Shown one piece after another: positions 8,645 through 19,039 of a stretch of DNA of 64,000 bases. Origin of the DNA: Nectonema munidae (lineage: Eukaryota > Nematomorpha > Nectonematoida > Nectonematidae); the NCBI GenBank assembly GCA_030549495.1, contig JAUIRK010000188.1, forward strand, positions 1-64,000, given 5' to 3'. Within the stretch, counting starts at the first letter, position 1; each line of letters begins with the position of its first letter. The notes beneath the pieces are model-generated. The model was not told the DNA's origin, made no database searches, and saw nothing but the letters and a program-made list of their open reading frames with translations. Both the position numbers and the translations under genes were made by a program.

Positions 8645-10534
8645 AAAAAAAAAATATGAGTTGTTGTTTTCAGTTAGAATTAGAATGCGATGGTTGAGGT
8701 AATTGTGTATGAATTTTATCATGTATGTGGGGTAGGTGTTATCTATGAGATTATTAATAATAGCTGGGTTCCAGGCAGTGTTAAAAGCATTTTCAATATC
8801 TAGGAATAAAGTTGAGGCTATTTTATGATTCTTTAGTGCGGACTCGAGGAAGAGCGTGAGGCGAGAAAGTGCTAGTTCTGAGCTTTTGTTGGGAAGATAA
8901 GCAAATTGATTAGCGTGAATGAGACCATTTTTTAAGCTATAATGTAACAGTCTCTTCCTCAGAATTTTCTCTAAGATTTTGCCTATTGTCGGTAAAAGAG
9001 ATATGGGGCGCCAGTTTTTTATGTTATTGAGATCTCGATTTGGTTTGGGAATTAAGATTAATTTGCTAATTTTCCAGATATTTGGAAAATAGCTTAGTCT
9101 TAAGCAACTGTTGAATAATTGAAGTATGTGGGGATAAATAATATGGTATGCTTTGCGAACGTGTTTCATGGATATGTGGTCGTAACTGCAAGCTAGTTTG
9201 GGTTTGAAGGAGTTTACGGCATTGTTGAGTTCTGTGATAGTGATTCGTGGAAAATCAAAGGTGTTGGTGTTGCGTAAGTATGCTTGAGTTTTAAGTCTTA
9301 TGATGGAATTGTGAATGTTGTCGGTTATTAGTGAATCAGATGGAAAAAGTGAGGTGAGAAAGGAGGGGTTCAAGTGTGATGCTTCATTGTTGTTTGCTGG
9401 GAGTATATGGGGAGGCAATGGAGATGAGGATTTTTTATTAGTGATTTTATGAATAGTGCTCCAGGGGTTGGAGGGAGTTTGAGTGGTGAATTTTTTCCAG
9501 GCTTGTTTTTTAGCTTTATTGATTTCTTTTTTGTACAGGTTTTTTAGTAGGAAGTAATGTTGAATGTTATCCTGGGTGTTTATTCTTCTTATAAGTTTTG
9601 ATGAGCGTTTGATTTGGTGTTTTAGGTTGTTCAAGTAGGGGTTCCAGAAATAGGCGTTTTTGCGTTTCGGAAATGGGTTGTTAGGAGTGGAAGAGATAAT
9701 AGAAGTTGAAATTGTTTCGTTAAGGAATAATGCTGATTTTTCTAGTTCTGATGTTGTATTGGTTTCCATTTCCGTATTGTAAAGTTTTGATTGTAGGGAT
9801 TTTAGGAAGGCTGACCAGAAAATGTGTTTGCCAATGGGGTGTTTGTGTTTGATCTTTTTAAGTGCATTAAGATTGGCTTGGAAAGATATAAAAGAGTGGT
9901 CTGAAGCTGAGGGTGTATCACAAATCTTCCAATTTTTTATAATTTTAAGTGATTCATTTGAGATAATGGTGATGTCGATGTGGGATTGATATATTTTGTC
10001 TAGGTGTTTTCTTTGAAAAGTTGGTGATGTGCTAGAATCAGCTATAGTGAGGTTATGGGCAGAAAGGAAATTGAGGGTTTGCAAACCACGAAAATTTTGT
10101 TTTATATCCCATAAGTATGAACGTGCATTTAGGTCTGTAGAAATAATGAGGTAAAAACTTTTGTTGATGTAGTTTTTTATTTGGGTTAGTGTATTATCAA
10201 AACGATAAGGAATAGGATGTAAAGAAGAGGGTTGTGAGTAAAGAGAACAGAAGATTAGTGGCGTAGTAGTTGAGTGGATAAGAGTGAAGATGTAGTTAGA
10301 GTTGGAGAATTGGTATAATGGTGTATTGAGAATGGAAGTTTTTATTATGATGCAAGCGGAGTAATCGTTTAAAGGGGGTAGGTGTATGAGTTTGTATTGG
10401 TCAAGTAGGTGAGGTATGCGTGTGTAGGGTTCATTGATGGATATTACATCGTATTGTTGGGAGAGAATTATATTAATAAGGTTATCCCATGCCGTTTTAG
10501 AATGATTTAAGTTGATGTGCAGAAAATTTAACAT
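8638..10534 (-). pseudogene. LINE A ORF2, N-terminal half (endonuclease and first half of reverse transcriptase)
   Basis: Open from ATG 10534 to the LINE B junction, about 632 residues. Endonuclease blocks: LNFLHINLNHSKTAWD, VISINEPYTR, LIISTDLNARSYLWD, KIYQSHIDITIIS and SASDHSFISF. Reverse transcriptase starts with NWRPISLLPTIGKILEKIL and FAYLPNKSSELALSRL, and includes motif A as STLFLDIENAFNTAWNP (about residue 578). It ends at SYFFFLS, where LINE B cut it; the rest is at 2383-4239. Before the insertion the whole ORF2 would have been about 1,250 codons. The ATG overlaps the ORF1 stop as ATGTTAA. Confidence 0.88.
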
Positions 10535-11049
10535 GTGTAATTATCTATAGTTTTAATGTGTTGCGCTAGAATTGAGTTACTGTGATTGATATAAAAACTG
10601 CATGTTTTGGATGTTGCAATATGTGGTAATTTACAATTGATGCAGGTGATCTTGGTTGAGTCGTTTGAGTGTGTGCAAGATGTTAGTGAATGTCCTCGGT
10701 TGCCGCAGTGTGCGCAGTTTGGGGATGAAGCATTACATTTTTGTTTCAAGTGGCCGTATTTAAGGCAATTTTCGCATTGTTTAGTTCTGGGTTTAAAAAG
10801 ATTTAGGGTTAACAGATTATATCCTAGAAAAATTTTTGGTTGATTGCGGAGATATTTAAATAATTCAGGATTGCTTGGCTCAATTAGTACCGTGTAGGAG
10901 AAGGTTCCTTCCTTGCCTAGTTGGGTAGGATTCACTAATTTTCCTATACTTTTGAAGTTTTCGTTTTGTTCTTCTAATGTGTCTGTCAGATTATTAATAT
11001 TAATTTCTTTAGGTATACCTCTTAGAATAAATTTGGGTATTGGAGTGGG
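10528..11049 (-). pseudogene. LINE A ORF1, C-terminal part with zinc knuckles
   Basis: An open minus-strand frame from 11049 to the stop at 10528 with no ATG at its start; the first stop upstream is at 11052-11050. It encodes LRGIPKEININNLTD, a conserved gag-like block, and then three CCHC knuckles: CENCLKYGHLKQKC, CAHCGNRGHSLTSC and CINCKLPHIATSKTC. The normal N-terminus is absent because the element was truncated when it inserted. ORF1 and ORF2 overlap by seven bases (10534-10528). Confidence 0.8.
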
Positions 11050-11066
11050 TTAGGGTAAAATTAGGT

Positions 11067-11079
11067 ACGGAATGGGGTA
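11067..11079. repeat. Target-site duplication of LINE A, right copy
   Basis: ACGGAATGGGGTA, identical to 2165-2177. Confidence 0.88.
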
Positions 11080-12194
11080 AAAAAAAATAAAATATACAAT
11101 TAAATTTTCATTAGAAACAGGTGAGTTACAAACCACAGGTCGTATTGCATAATAAACATTGTCAATTCTAATAAAACTAAATAAAAAATTTCTAATATCA
11201 TACACATTCATACATCAGGCACAATGAGAAACAATTCATGCACATCAAGTTCACATAAATTCGTGTGCTAGTTTCAATGATTACATATAAAGCACCTTTT
11301 TACATACTTACGTGCGATAACATCGTTTTCTTTCAATATAAGGTTGTCATGTTAGAGAATATTCATTAAACTTACATTTCCCTTACAATGGGCATATTAT
11401 TTTCCTTACAATTGAAAATAATAATTTTCCTTACAAGGGCAGTTATTTTCCCTTACAATGGGCATAAACTTATGGTCGCATCTGAGGGGATAATTAAGTC
11501 GTCTAAGAGGGGTAATAATGTAAATTCATGTCTGCAGAGAAAATAAAGTCGTATTAGCGTGGAAGTCGTTATAGAGAGGGGTCGTATATGAGGGGGGTTA
11601 TTCATATCATTGGAATATGTTTTAACATTTATAATACACTTTATTAGGAAGATTTAGAAAACAGGTTTTTCATCTTTTCTCATCAACTAAATACAAAGAA
11701 TGTTAAAAATAACAATTAAATTATCTTTAATTAATTATACAAAATAAAATAAAACAGAAAAGTAATTATATTAGTATATAATATAAAAAATATATACAAT
11801 ATAAAATTATATATAAATAATTTTATGTGGTGTAAATATTCTTTATGTTTACATAAATTTGGATTGTGTTCTTTAATAAAAAGTGATTCTAATTTATGTA
11901 ATTGCCTCATATTAACACATCTTTTTATAATGGTGAAATTTTTTAAAATTTCTACATACTTCATTAGAGAGCAAATGTTTGCCTATAGAGGAGTTGCTGT
12001 TTATTTTTGTAATGTCCTTAATACTAGCCCTATTTTTATCTCTCACTATTAATGGAACATGCTCTTCAATTCTATCCTTGAGCCGTTGGATTATTAGTTT
12101 TAGATGGATAGTCATTAATTACACGACCTTTATAAGCACAATATGCACACATGATGAATGAGTTCTTGCATGTGTTATATATTTTTCAGAAAAG
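11080..12194. other. Intergenic, no gene seen
   Basis: AT-rich, with short dispersed motifs: CCCTTACAATGGGCATA occurs near 11380 and 11450. Several TCG-containing segments (11470-11600) look like the end of an old DNA transposon, but I could not pair two ends. Small ORFs at 11730-12160 lie over each other on both strands and have no recognisable content. Confidence 0.5.
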
Positions 12195-13803
12195 CCATCT
12201 CATATAAGTGGGGTCTCCATTCAAATATCTCAAAGTACATCTAGACATCTATCATACTTCCAGTCATACAATATAGCTCACTCACCTGGGAAGTTCACTT
12301 AAATTTCAGAACTCACTAACCCATCTCAACAAAATACATCATCTATGTTTACTCAAAATTACAAACGCTTTTCACATTACTTCTAGGTCAAAATCTGAAC
12401 TTCTCACACATACTTTACCCTTACAACTAAACCTTAAGAAAAACATTAATTAAAAAATATCTAACTACCTTTCACTCTTCACAGCACCATATAACTTCAG
12501 GAATCTTTACTGAACTTACACTTCCCCTTCACTCACCTTTTTCAATTCCTTTTTTGAACAATATATAGGAATCTTTACTCAACTTACACCTACCCTTCAC
12601 TCACCTTTTTCAATTCTCTTCTTGAACAATATATGGCCCAACTTACTCACTACCAAGTTCTTACACAACTACACCCATACTTCCAAGTCCACCTATCCAA
12701 AGTCACCACATACACAACTCATATGTGTCACCACAAATTCTTAGCCCTCAACTCTATCAAACACGAAAGCAATTCAAATCCGTTTTACCAACTCTCTGTT
12801 TTTATCGACGGCTCAAAACCACATAAGAAAGCAACTGCTGCTTGCGGCATTTTTAATCATAATACAAGTATTCTCTTCTTCATACAAAAAATACATATAG
12901 ACAATAACACCTCCCCATATGAAACTGAAGCCCTAGCACTCCTAACATAATGCAACCACATTATTGATAACTTAATCATCTTTATATCCAAATTTAAGCA
13001 CATAATCTTTTTCACAGACTCACAAAACATAATCAAGGACCTACAACTTGACATAAAAATCCTCATTTTAACACTAAGCCTAGAGAAAAAAATTAATTAA
13101 CCTTAGCAATTATTTCTTCATTAAACTAATCTGGTGCCCCGCCCATTCCTCCTCCTTTTAGAATTTTTGTTAGACCTCTTATCCAAATCCACATCCCTAA
13201 CATCGCAACATTTCTTAACCCCCGCCCTTCCTTTATTCACTTTTGAAACATCCATAAATAACTGAATTACAAACGAATGGCTTTACTCAAACAACATACC
13301 TACCCTCTTATCTTAATTTGCACTAAATAAAACATTACTCTTCATCGCAACATAATAAGTTGGTTCACCTCACATTGCCCGTGTTATGCCAACTTGTATA
13401 CTTTTAATATCCACTCTTACTCTTTTCGTAGATTTGGCTGCCCTTATATTGAAACACCAATTCACATTATTCTCTATTATCCAATATTTTCATCAGAACG
13501 AACCAAACTCATTTAAAAATCACATTTAAACATCATTTACATGAATAAAAGCACATTTATTCAACACATCTCTCTCTTCCTTAATATAATAGAACCATAC
13601 CAACACTTAACTCCACCCTTATCAAGCAACATAAACAAATGCACAACCATACACAAGCAACCTAGCTCATACTTTCACCTCCTCACGAAAGCTTTCTTAC
13701 TTCCATTTTAGATCATTAACATATTACAAATCCAGTTAGGAAAAGACGCAAGCATATCAACCTACATTGGAAAGTGCTTAGATAGTTACTTCCTACCTAT
13801 CTA
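12195..13803 (+). mobile_element. Old decayed relative of LINE A (reverse transcriptase end, RNase H, 3' end)
   Basis: Plus-strand translation follows LINE A ORF2: SYKWGLHSNISKYI near 12200, then at 12633-12950 HHKFLALNSIKHES, VFIDGSKPHKKATAACG and YETEALALL (RNase H), then IIFFTDSQNIIKDLQL. The 3' end at about 13750-13803 has GCAAGCATATCA and TGGAAAGTGCTTAGA, as in LINE A, then CCTACC-type tail units. Many stops and frame changes show it is much older than LINE A. It is 5'-truncated and opposite in orientation. Confidence 0.82.
12633..12950 (+). pseudogene. RNase H fragment of the old LINE A relative
   Basis: 105-codon open stretch. FIDGSKPHK corresponds to FTDGSKSQH in LINE A, and the downstream glutamate block (YETEALALL) is kept. 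It runs into a stop where the intact relative continues. It has no independent function. Confidence 0.75.
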
Positions 13804-13963
13804 AACAGGTTATAGTAATTATCTTATCTAATAAATTTTAAGTTACATATTTGAGCTCAGCCCTTATCTCCTCCTCTAAGCTTTCTGTCCAAGACACAAT
13901 TTATGCTATTTAAATTGTGATGATCTTTTTTTAAACAGAATAAAACTAATATAAATATAGATA

Positions 13964-14514
13964 TCTATATTATAATAAGCTAGCGTCTGTGTGTGTGTGT
14001 GTCTGTCGCTGGAAGCATTTTGATTGGTTGAAATTATTTATATATGTTTTGTGTGTATTTTTATATGGTGTGATGAGTTTATATGTGTGTATGTGTTTGA
14101 AGCATTCTGATTGGTTGAAATTATTTATATATGTTTTGTGTTTGTGTTTTTATATGTGTGATGAGTTCATATATCTGTAGTGTGAGTATCGCTTGAAGCA
14201 TTCTGATTGGTTGAAATACCTTTTGTATGTATTTTATATGGTGTAATAGAAAAATACACAGAAAAGATACAAATATTCTAAAAACTCATCACCATACCAT
14301 ATAACACTATTAGCAACTCAAAATACACATTACCCAGAATCCTATGTTTCGAGCGTAGGATTCTGAAAAAAAAACTAGCCGGTCCCGTGGTCGTTTCGAG
14401 CGAAGCGAATTTGAATTAGCAACTCAATATACACACTACCCAGAATCCTATGTTTCGAGCGTAGCGAGAAACACTGTTTCGAGCGAAGCGAGAAACGACC
14501 ACGGGACCGGCTAG
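13964..14514 (+). mobile_element. Non-autonomous Helitron, unit 1
   Basis: Starts TCTATATTATAATAAG after an A and ends GGACCGGCTAG before a T, the TC...CTAG ends of Helitrons inserted between A and T with no target duplication. Inside are three tandem copies of a roughly 90-bp block holding TTCTGATTGGTTGAAAT. The last 140 bp are bounded by a 23-bp perfect inverted repeat (14375-14397 and 14492-14514), each copy ending in CTAG. There is no coding capacity. The layout recalls DINE-1/Helentron-type elements, with internal minisatellite and subterminal inverted repeats. Confidence 0.82.
14375..14514. repeat. Palindromic terminal block of the Helitron units (first of four)
   Basis: CTAGCCGGTCCCGTGGTC at the left and its exact complement at the right enclose about 90 bp with TTTCGAGCGAAGCGAGAAA-type hairpin sequence. 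Equivalent blocks lie at 14917-15056, 15283-15422 and 15894-16009. Each unit thus has a second, inverted CTAG end inside it. Confidence 0.8.
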
Positions 14515-14518
14515 TCTA

Positions 14519-15056
14519 TCTATATTATAATAAGCTAGCGTGTGTGTGTCTGTCTGTGTGTCGCTGGAAGCATTCTGATTGGTTGAAATTATTTATATAT
14601 GTTTTGTGTGTATTTTTATATGGTGTGATGAGTTTATATGTGTGTATGTGTTTGAAGCATTCTGATTGGTTGAAATTATTATATGTTTTATGTGTATTTT
14701 TATATATGTGATGAGTTCATATATCTGTAGTGTGAGGGTTGCTTGAAGCATTCTGATTGGTTGAAATATCTTTTTTTTATATGGTGTAATAGAAAAATAC
14801 ACAGAAAAGATACAAATATTCTAAAAACTGATCACCATATCATATAACACTATTAGCAACTCAAAATACACACTACCCAGAATCCTATGTTTCGAGCGCA
14901 GCCTAAACAAAAAAAACTAGCCGGTCCCGTGGTCATTTCGAGCGAAGCGAATTTTAATTAGCAACTCAAAATACACACTACCCAGAATCCTATGTTTCGA
15001 GCGCAGCGAGAAACACTGTTTCGAGCGAAGCGAGAAACGACCACGGGACCGGCTAG
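14519..15056 (+). mobile_element. Non-autonomous Helitron, unit 2 (tandem with unit 1)
   Basis: Same ends and internal blocks as unit 1 with scattered substitutions, separated from it by TCTA (14515-14518). The terminal inverted repeat copy begins at 14917 and differs by one base from the right arm. Its CTAG abuts the next unit directly. Confidence 0.82.
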
Positions 15057-16009
15057 TCTATATTATAATAAGCTAGCGTCTGTGTGTGTGTGTGTCTGTC
15101 GCTGGAAGCATTTTGATTGGTTGAAATTATTTATATATGTGTTTTGTGTGTATTTTTATATGGTGTGATGAGTTTGTATGTGTGTTTGTCGCTTGAAGCA
15201 TTTTGATTGGTTGAAATTATTATATGTTTTGTGTGTATTTTTATATGTGTGATGAGTTCAATACACATCATATATAAAGATACTAGCCGGTCCCGTGGTC
15301 GTTTCTCGCTTCGCTCGAAACAGTGTTTCTCGCTGCGCTCGAAACATAGGATTCTGGGTAGTGTGTATATTGAGTTGCTAATTCAAATTCGCTTCGCTCG
15401 AAAGACCACGGGACCGGCTAGTTTTTTTTTGTTTAGGCTGCTCTCGAAACATAGGATTGTGAGTAGTGTGTATTTTGAGTTGCTAATAGTGTTATATGGT
15501 ATGGTGATCAGTTTTTAGAATATTTGTACCTTTTCTGTGTATATGATATCTTTATATATGATGTGTATTGAACTCATCACACATATAAAAATACACACAA
15601 AACATATAATAATTTCAACCAATCAAAATGCTTCAAGCGACAAACACACATACAAACTCATCACACCATATAAAAATACACACAAAACACATATATAAAT
15701 AATTTCAACCAATCAAAATGCTTCCAGCGACAGACACACACACAGACGCTAGCTTATTATAATATAGATCATATACACAGAAAAGGTACAAATATTCTAA
15801 AAACTGATCACCATACCATATAACACTATTAGCAACTCAAAATACACACTACTCACAATCCTATGTTTCGAGAGCAGCCTAAACAAAAAAAAACTAGCCG
15901 GTCCCGTGGTCATTTCGAGCGAAGCGAATTTTAATTAGCAACTCAAAATACACACTACCCAGAATCCTATGTTTCGAGCGAAGCGAGAAACGACCACGGG
16001 ACCGGCTAG
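15057..16009 (+). mobile_element. Non-autonomous Helitron, unit 3, interrupted by unit 4
   Basis: TCTATATTATAATAAG follows directly on unit 2's CTAG. The left part is 15057-15282; the right part, 15769-16009, ends GGACCGGCTAG followed by T. It carries two of the internal 90-bp blocks rather than three. The break between the parts is filled exactly by the reverse-orientation unit at 15283-15768, inserted between A (15282) and T (15769). Confidence 0.85.
15283..15768 (-). mobile_element. Non-autonomous Helitron, unit 4, nested in unit 3 in reverse orientation
   Basis: Read on the minus strand it starts TCTATATTATAATAAG at 15768 and ends GGACCGGCTAG at 15283. It sits between A and T of unit 3 without duplicating any base. 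It carries its own uninterrupted copy of the target sequence (about 15540-15580), which proves the exact insertion point. Because host and guest are sister copies in opposite orientation, 15057-15768 forms a long imperfect palindrome. Confidence 0.87.
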
Positions 16010-16446
16010 TATATTTATAATTATCTATGCAAATGAGAAATTATATTCAGTATTTATGATAATTAATAGCTTCTAAACATGCCACTAATTTAGACATAAT
16101 TAAGCTACCTCGTAAGTTATTTGGAAATGCATAATAATTTAAAAAAAATTATAAAAAACTTGATATAATGTTAAAGTGTGAATTATGGGTAGGTATAATA
16201 GGTAAAAAAGATGCCAATAATATTTTTTTTACTTTGAATTTTATCTTTATTCCGTTTCAATTTTTGGCCTAAGTAATTTTTTACTTAAAAAGTTTAAACA
16301 AGCAAATTAAAATAAAATTATACTAATAATATGAAATTTTCTTATCAAAATTAGATATCTTATATAATATAAAACTAAAATCATTTACTTTGTTTTATTT
16401 TAAGCTTTGTAATATAATAATATATTATATCTATACCTACATCTAA
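16010..16446. other. AT-rich spacer, no gene seen
   Basis: Low-complexity A/T sequence between the Helitron array and a SINE. Confidence 0.5.
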
Positions 16447-16447
16447 G

Positions 16448-16600
16448 GGGCGTGAGTAGGGTTGGTTAGATGCTGGATTCGATAACTCAAGGTCTTGGGT
16501 TCGATCCCGCATCAAGCCTGCTTTCCTCATAGTTCGATACAAGCGGCGCAATTGTGCCTTCTCGATGAAAACACCCGAGGTTCCTTACCCTTACCTTACA
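16448..16600 (+). repeat. tRNA-Ile-like SINE, copy 1
   Basis: GTTGGTTAGATGC (A-box region) and GGTTCGATCCC (B box) are spaced as in a tRNA. The stretch AACTCAAGGTCTTGGG between them resembles the anticodon-arm to T-arm part of tRNA-Ile. A tRNA-unrelated body follows (GCGCAATTGTGCCTTCTCGA), then a CTTAC-type tail. A second copy lies at 49258-49403 in reverse. It is not a functional tRNA, since the acceptor stem does not pair and the body continues past the 3' end. Confidence 0.82.
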
Positions 16601-16601
16601 T

Positions 16602-17044
16602 CAGTGGTTCCCAACCGCGGGTCCATGGACCCCTAGGGCTCCATGGAAGAATTTGAAGGGGTCCATGGAAATTCTACTTCAAACTACTTGTGCTGAATCT
16701 CCTTTAATATACTTCTATTTTCCAAATCAATATAAATATATATATTTAGAGCTTTTTTAAATATATATTTTCTTCCTTTTTTTTAAAGTTTCATATTTTG
16801 AATGTTTATATATCCTTTTTATTAGTTAGAATATTTTTGAAAATTTTTTATTCACATTTTATGTCATGCTTTACGATTTCTCTGATTTCATATGAATAAG
16901 CATACGATTTAATCAGATGACTACAATCATTTTTTGCATAAAAATCTTTGATTAATTTTGTTGGCTCAAACTATTCAGTTGTAGGGGTCCACAGGTAAAA
17001 AAGTGATTGAAAAAGGGGCAACGGGATAAAAATGGGAACCACTG
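16602..17044. mobile_element. hAT-type MITE inserted at the SINE tail
   Basis: Terminal inverted repeats CAGTGGTTCCCAACC and GGGAACCACTG, flanked by CCTTACAT (16594-16601) and CTCTACAT (17045-17052). These agree at six of eight bases, as for an aged 8-bp hAT duplication. There is no coding capacity. Inside the left end, GGTCCATGGACC is a small palindrome. Confidence 0.8.
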
Positions 17045-17052
17045 CTCTACAT

Positions 17053-18899
17053 ATACTTATCCTTTTATTATTGTACATTACTATCATATAAAATCATTTT
17101 TATGATAAATTGAGCGGCTATGACATTTGCTGTGCATAAGTGATATTAATATGAAAATATTTTTTCTTTTGAAATCTGTTTCATGACTTCTTTGCATCGT
17201 AATATTGTTTTTAGGGCAAGAGAGTATACTTCTTATAAACCTATTAGTGCTTGGACTGTCAATTTTTTCTAATTTACATAGACATCAGCCTTGAACAACT
17301 GGATTATAAACATAATTCTCCTGAAGAAGCCATATCCACCGGAGAAGGAGGCACAAAATTATAATAAAATAAGCTTTCTATTTTTTTACTTCCATAAATA
17401 CTTAAAATTATCCATAAAATTAAATTATGTTATTTTTCACTATACAAAATAATATATTTTTTTACTTATAAATCTTTAGATTTACTTGCATCATGAACAT
17501 TTTTTAAAATGAAATAATACATAATATTTACATTTAGAATATTGCTTTAAAGTTGTAATGTTTTATAGCAAAATGCATAAAATTGATATACAGAAGATTT
17601 ACATGAATATATTTTTTCCAAATTGATCATTTGAATTTTTATCTTTCATCAGTGGCGTTAAATTTTTCTAAATAATTATTCTTATATGTAACTTTATGTG
17701 ATTTTATACATTTCATAATCTCATTTTTTTCTTAGCTTTATAGAGAAAAGAATATTTTGAATTAATTTTATTGTAAAGAAAAATGTAAAAACAACTTTTT
17801 AATGCCCATGGTTCTAGTAACGTAAACCCTTAAAAATATCTAAAAAAAAATTAAGTTTTATATATGTGAAAAAATAACACCAATAGATAACTATTGAAAT
17901 TTAGGTAATTTACATTTGAGTTTCAAATTAGGTCATAATGAAGAAAAATTAAGTTGAATAAATCAACTGGAGTAAAAAGCCCACCTCTTCCTGCTAAGGT
18001 TAATGGTGTGCGTATATAGAATCTGATCATTTCACTCTTTGCCTATAAACCATATTTTTCATGAAATGTTGAACTTAAAATGTACCAGTAAAAAAGGAAG
18101 TTATAAGTAGAAGCCTACATACAAAGTCAGCGGCACCTAACGGTGACTTTTATGTAGGTTGGCTGAAAATACACTTACTCATCGTTTCTGCTACGAATGT
18201 GTAACAAAATTCTATACCTTCCCTGAGATACACGTAATAGTAATACTCCCTCAGCTCATTATACGAAATTTAATTTTTTTTCCATCTGTAATGGGACTGA
18301 TTGATTATACTGATAATGAGCTAGTGTACTCAATGGGCTAACAACAAGAACTAGTAAAAAGTGTTATTGTCATTTTTGAAAAAGGAAGCTGTCTATCACA
18401 TCTATCCATGCTTATTATTCATTTTCATTTTTTAATGTTAATTTACTGTATTTTAGTATAAAATAGTTTACTTTACGTTTACGATTTTTTGACAGTTTTG
18501 GTCCACTTTAATTGATGTTCTGGCATATCTACGATGTATTTTGTAAAAATAAGTAATACCAATGAAATCAGCCTATCTGAAAATGCTTGTTTATATGCAA
18601 AATTAATTCATAAAAGATTCTAATATAAAAATATCTTATTGACAGCTACTATCAAATTTGATTGATGAATACTTATATTAAGCCAAAAATTTTTGAAATA
18701 TTAACACCACCATTAAATTCAGAACATTTGAAATTATATAAACACTTACATTCATTTTATATAATCACTCACTTTTCTCTCAATTCTTAATTTTTCTATC
18801 GCGTGCAGAATCCGCTCCTGCTATTTAAGCTTACTTTTTTATCCTCCTCATATCGGGTTAATAGAAATATCTTCAACAAATCAAGTGTGAAATAGAATT
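17053..18899. other. Intergenic, no gene seen
   Basis: AT-rich, with only short random ORFs (for example 18159-18341) lacking recognisable domains. Confidence 0.45.
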
Positions 18900-19039
18900 T
18901 GAATGCCTTTGAAAAGCATGATAGTCTTTATAAGCATATTATGTCTGTGTAGTGAAATCACTTAATCTTTTCCAATCCTTCTTTTGCTAAATCGGCGTGT
19001 TTATAGAAAGCTTTTTTTTTCAAGCATGACTTGAGTTGG

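Larger units (their letters stand above)
2178..11066 (-). mobile_element. LINE A: R1/LOA-like non-LTR retrotransposon with RNase H, split by LINE B
   Basis: In minus-strand order: partial ORF1 with three zinc knuckles, ORF2 with endonuclease, reverse transcriptase and RNase H, a short 3' UTR, and a TACC-type tetranucleotide tail at 2178-2190. The 13-bp duplications at both ends define it. Removing LINE B (about 4240-8637) leaves roughly 4.5 kb. The 5' end is truncated inside ORF1, since no ATG and no N-terminal region are present before the flank. ORF2 is open on both sides of the LINE B insertion, so LINE A was probably young when it was hit. Confidence 0.88.

Noticed and set aside
14593-15518. 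ORFs across the Helitron array (69 and 103 codons)
   Set aside because: They follow the repeats in both orientations and carry no domain.
13990-15750. CRISPR-like array of regularly spaced repeats
   Set aside because: The repeats are internal blocks of eukaryotic Helitrons with TC and CTAG ends; spacers are not unique and no cas genes exist.
16448-16525. Functional tRNA gene
   Set aside because: Box A and box B are present but the acceptor stem does not pair, the sequence continues into a SINE body, and a second copy shows the same body.
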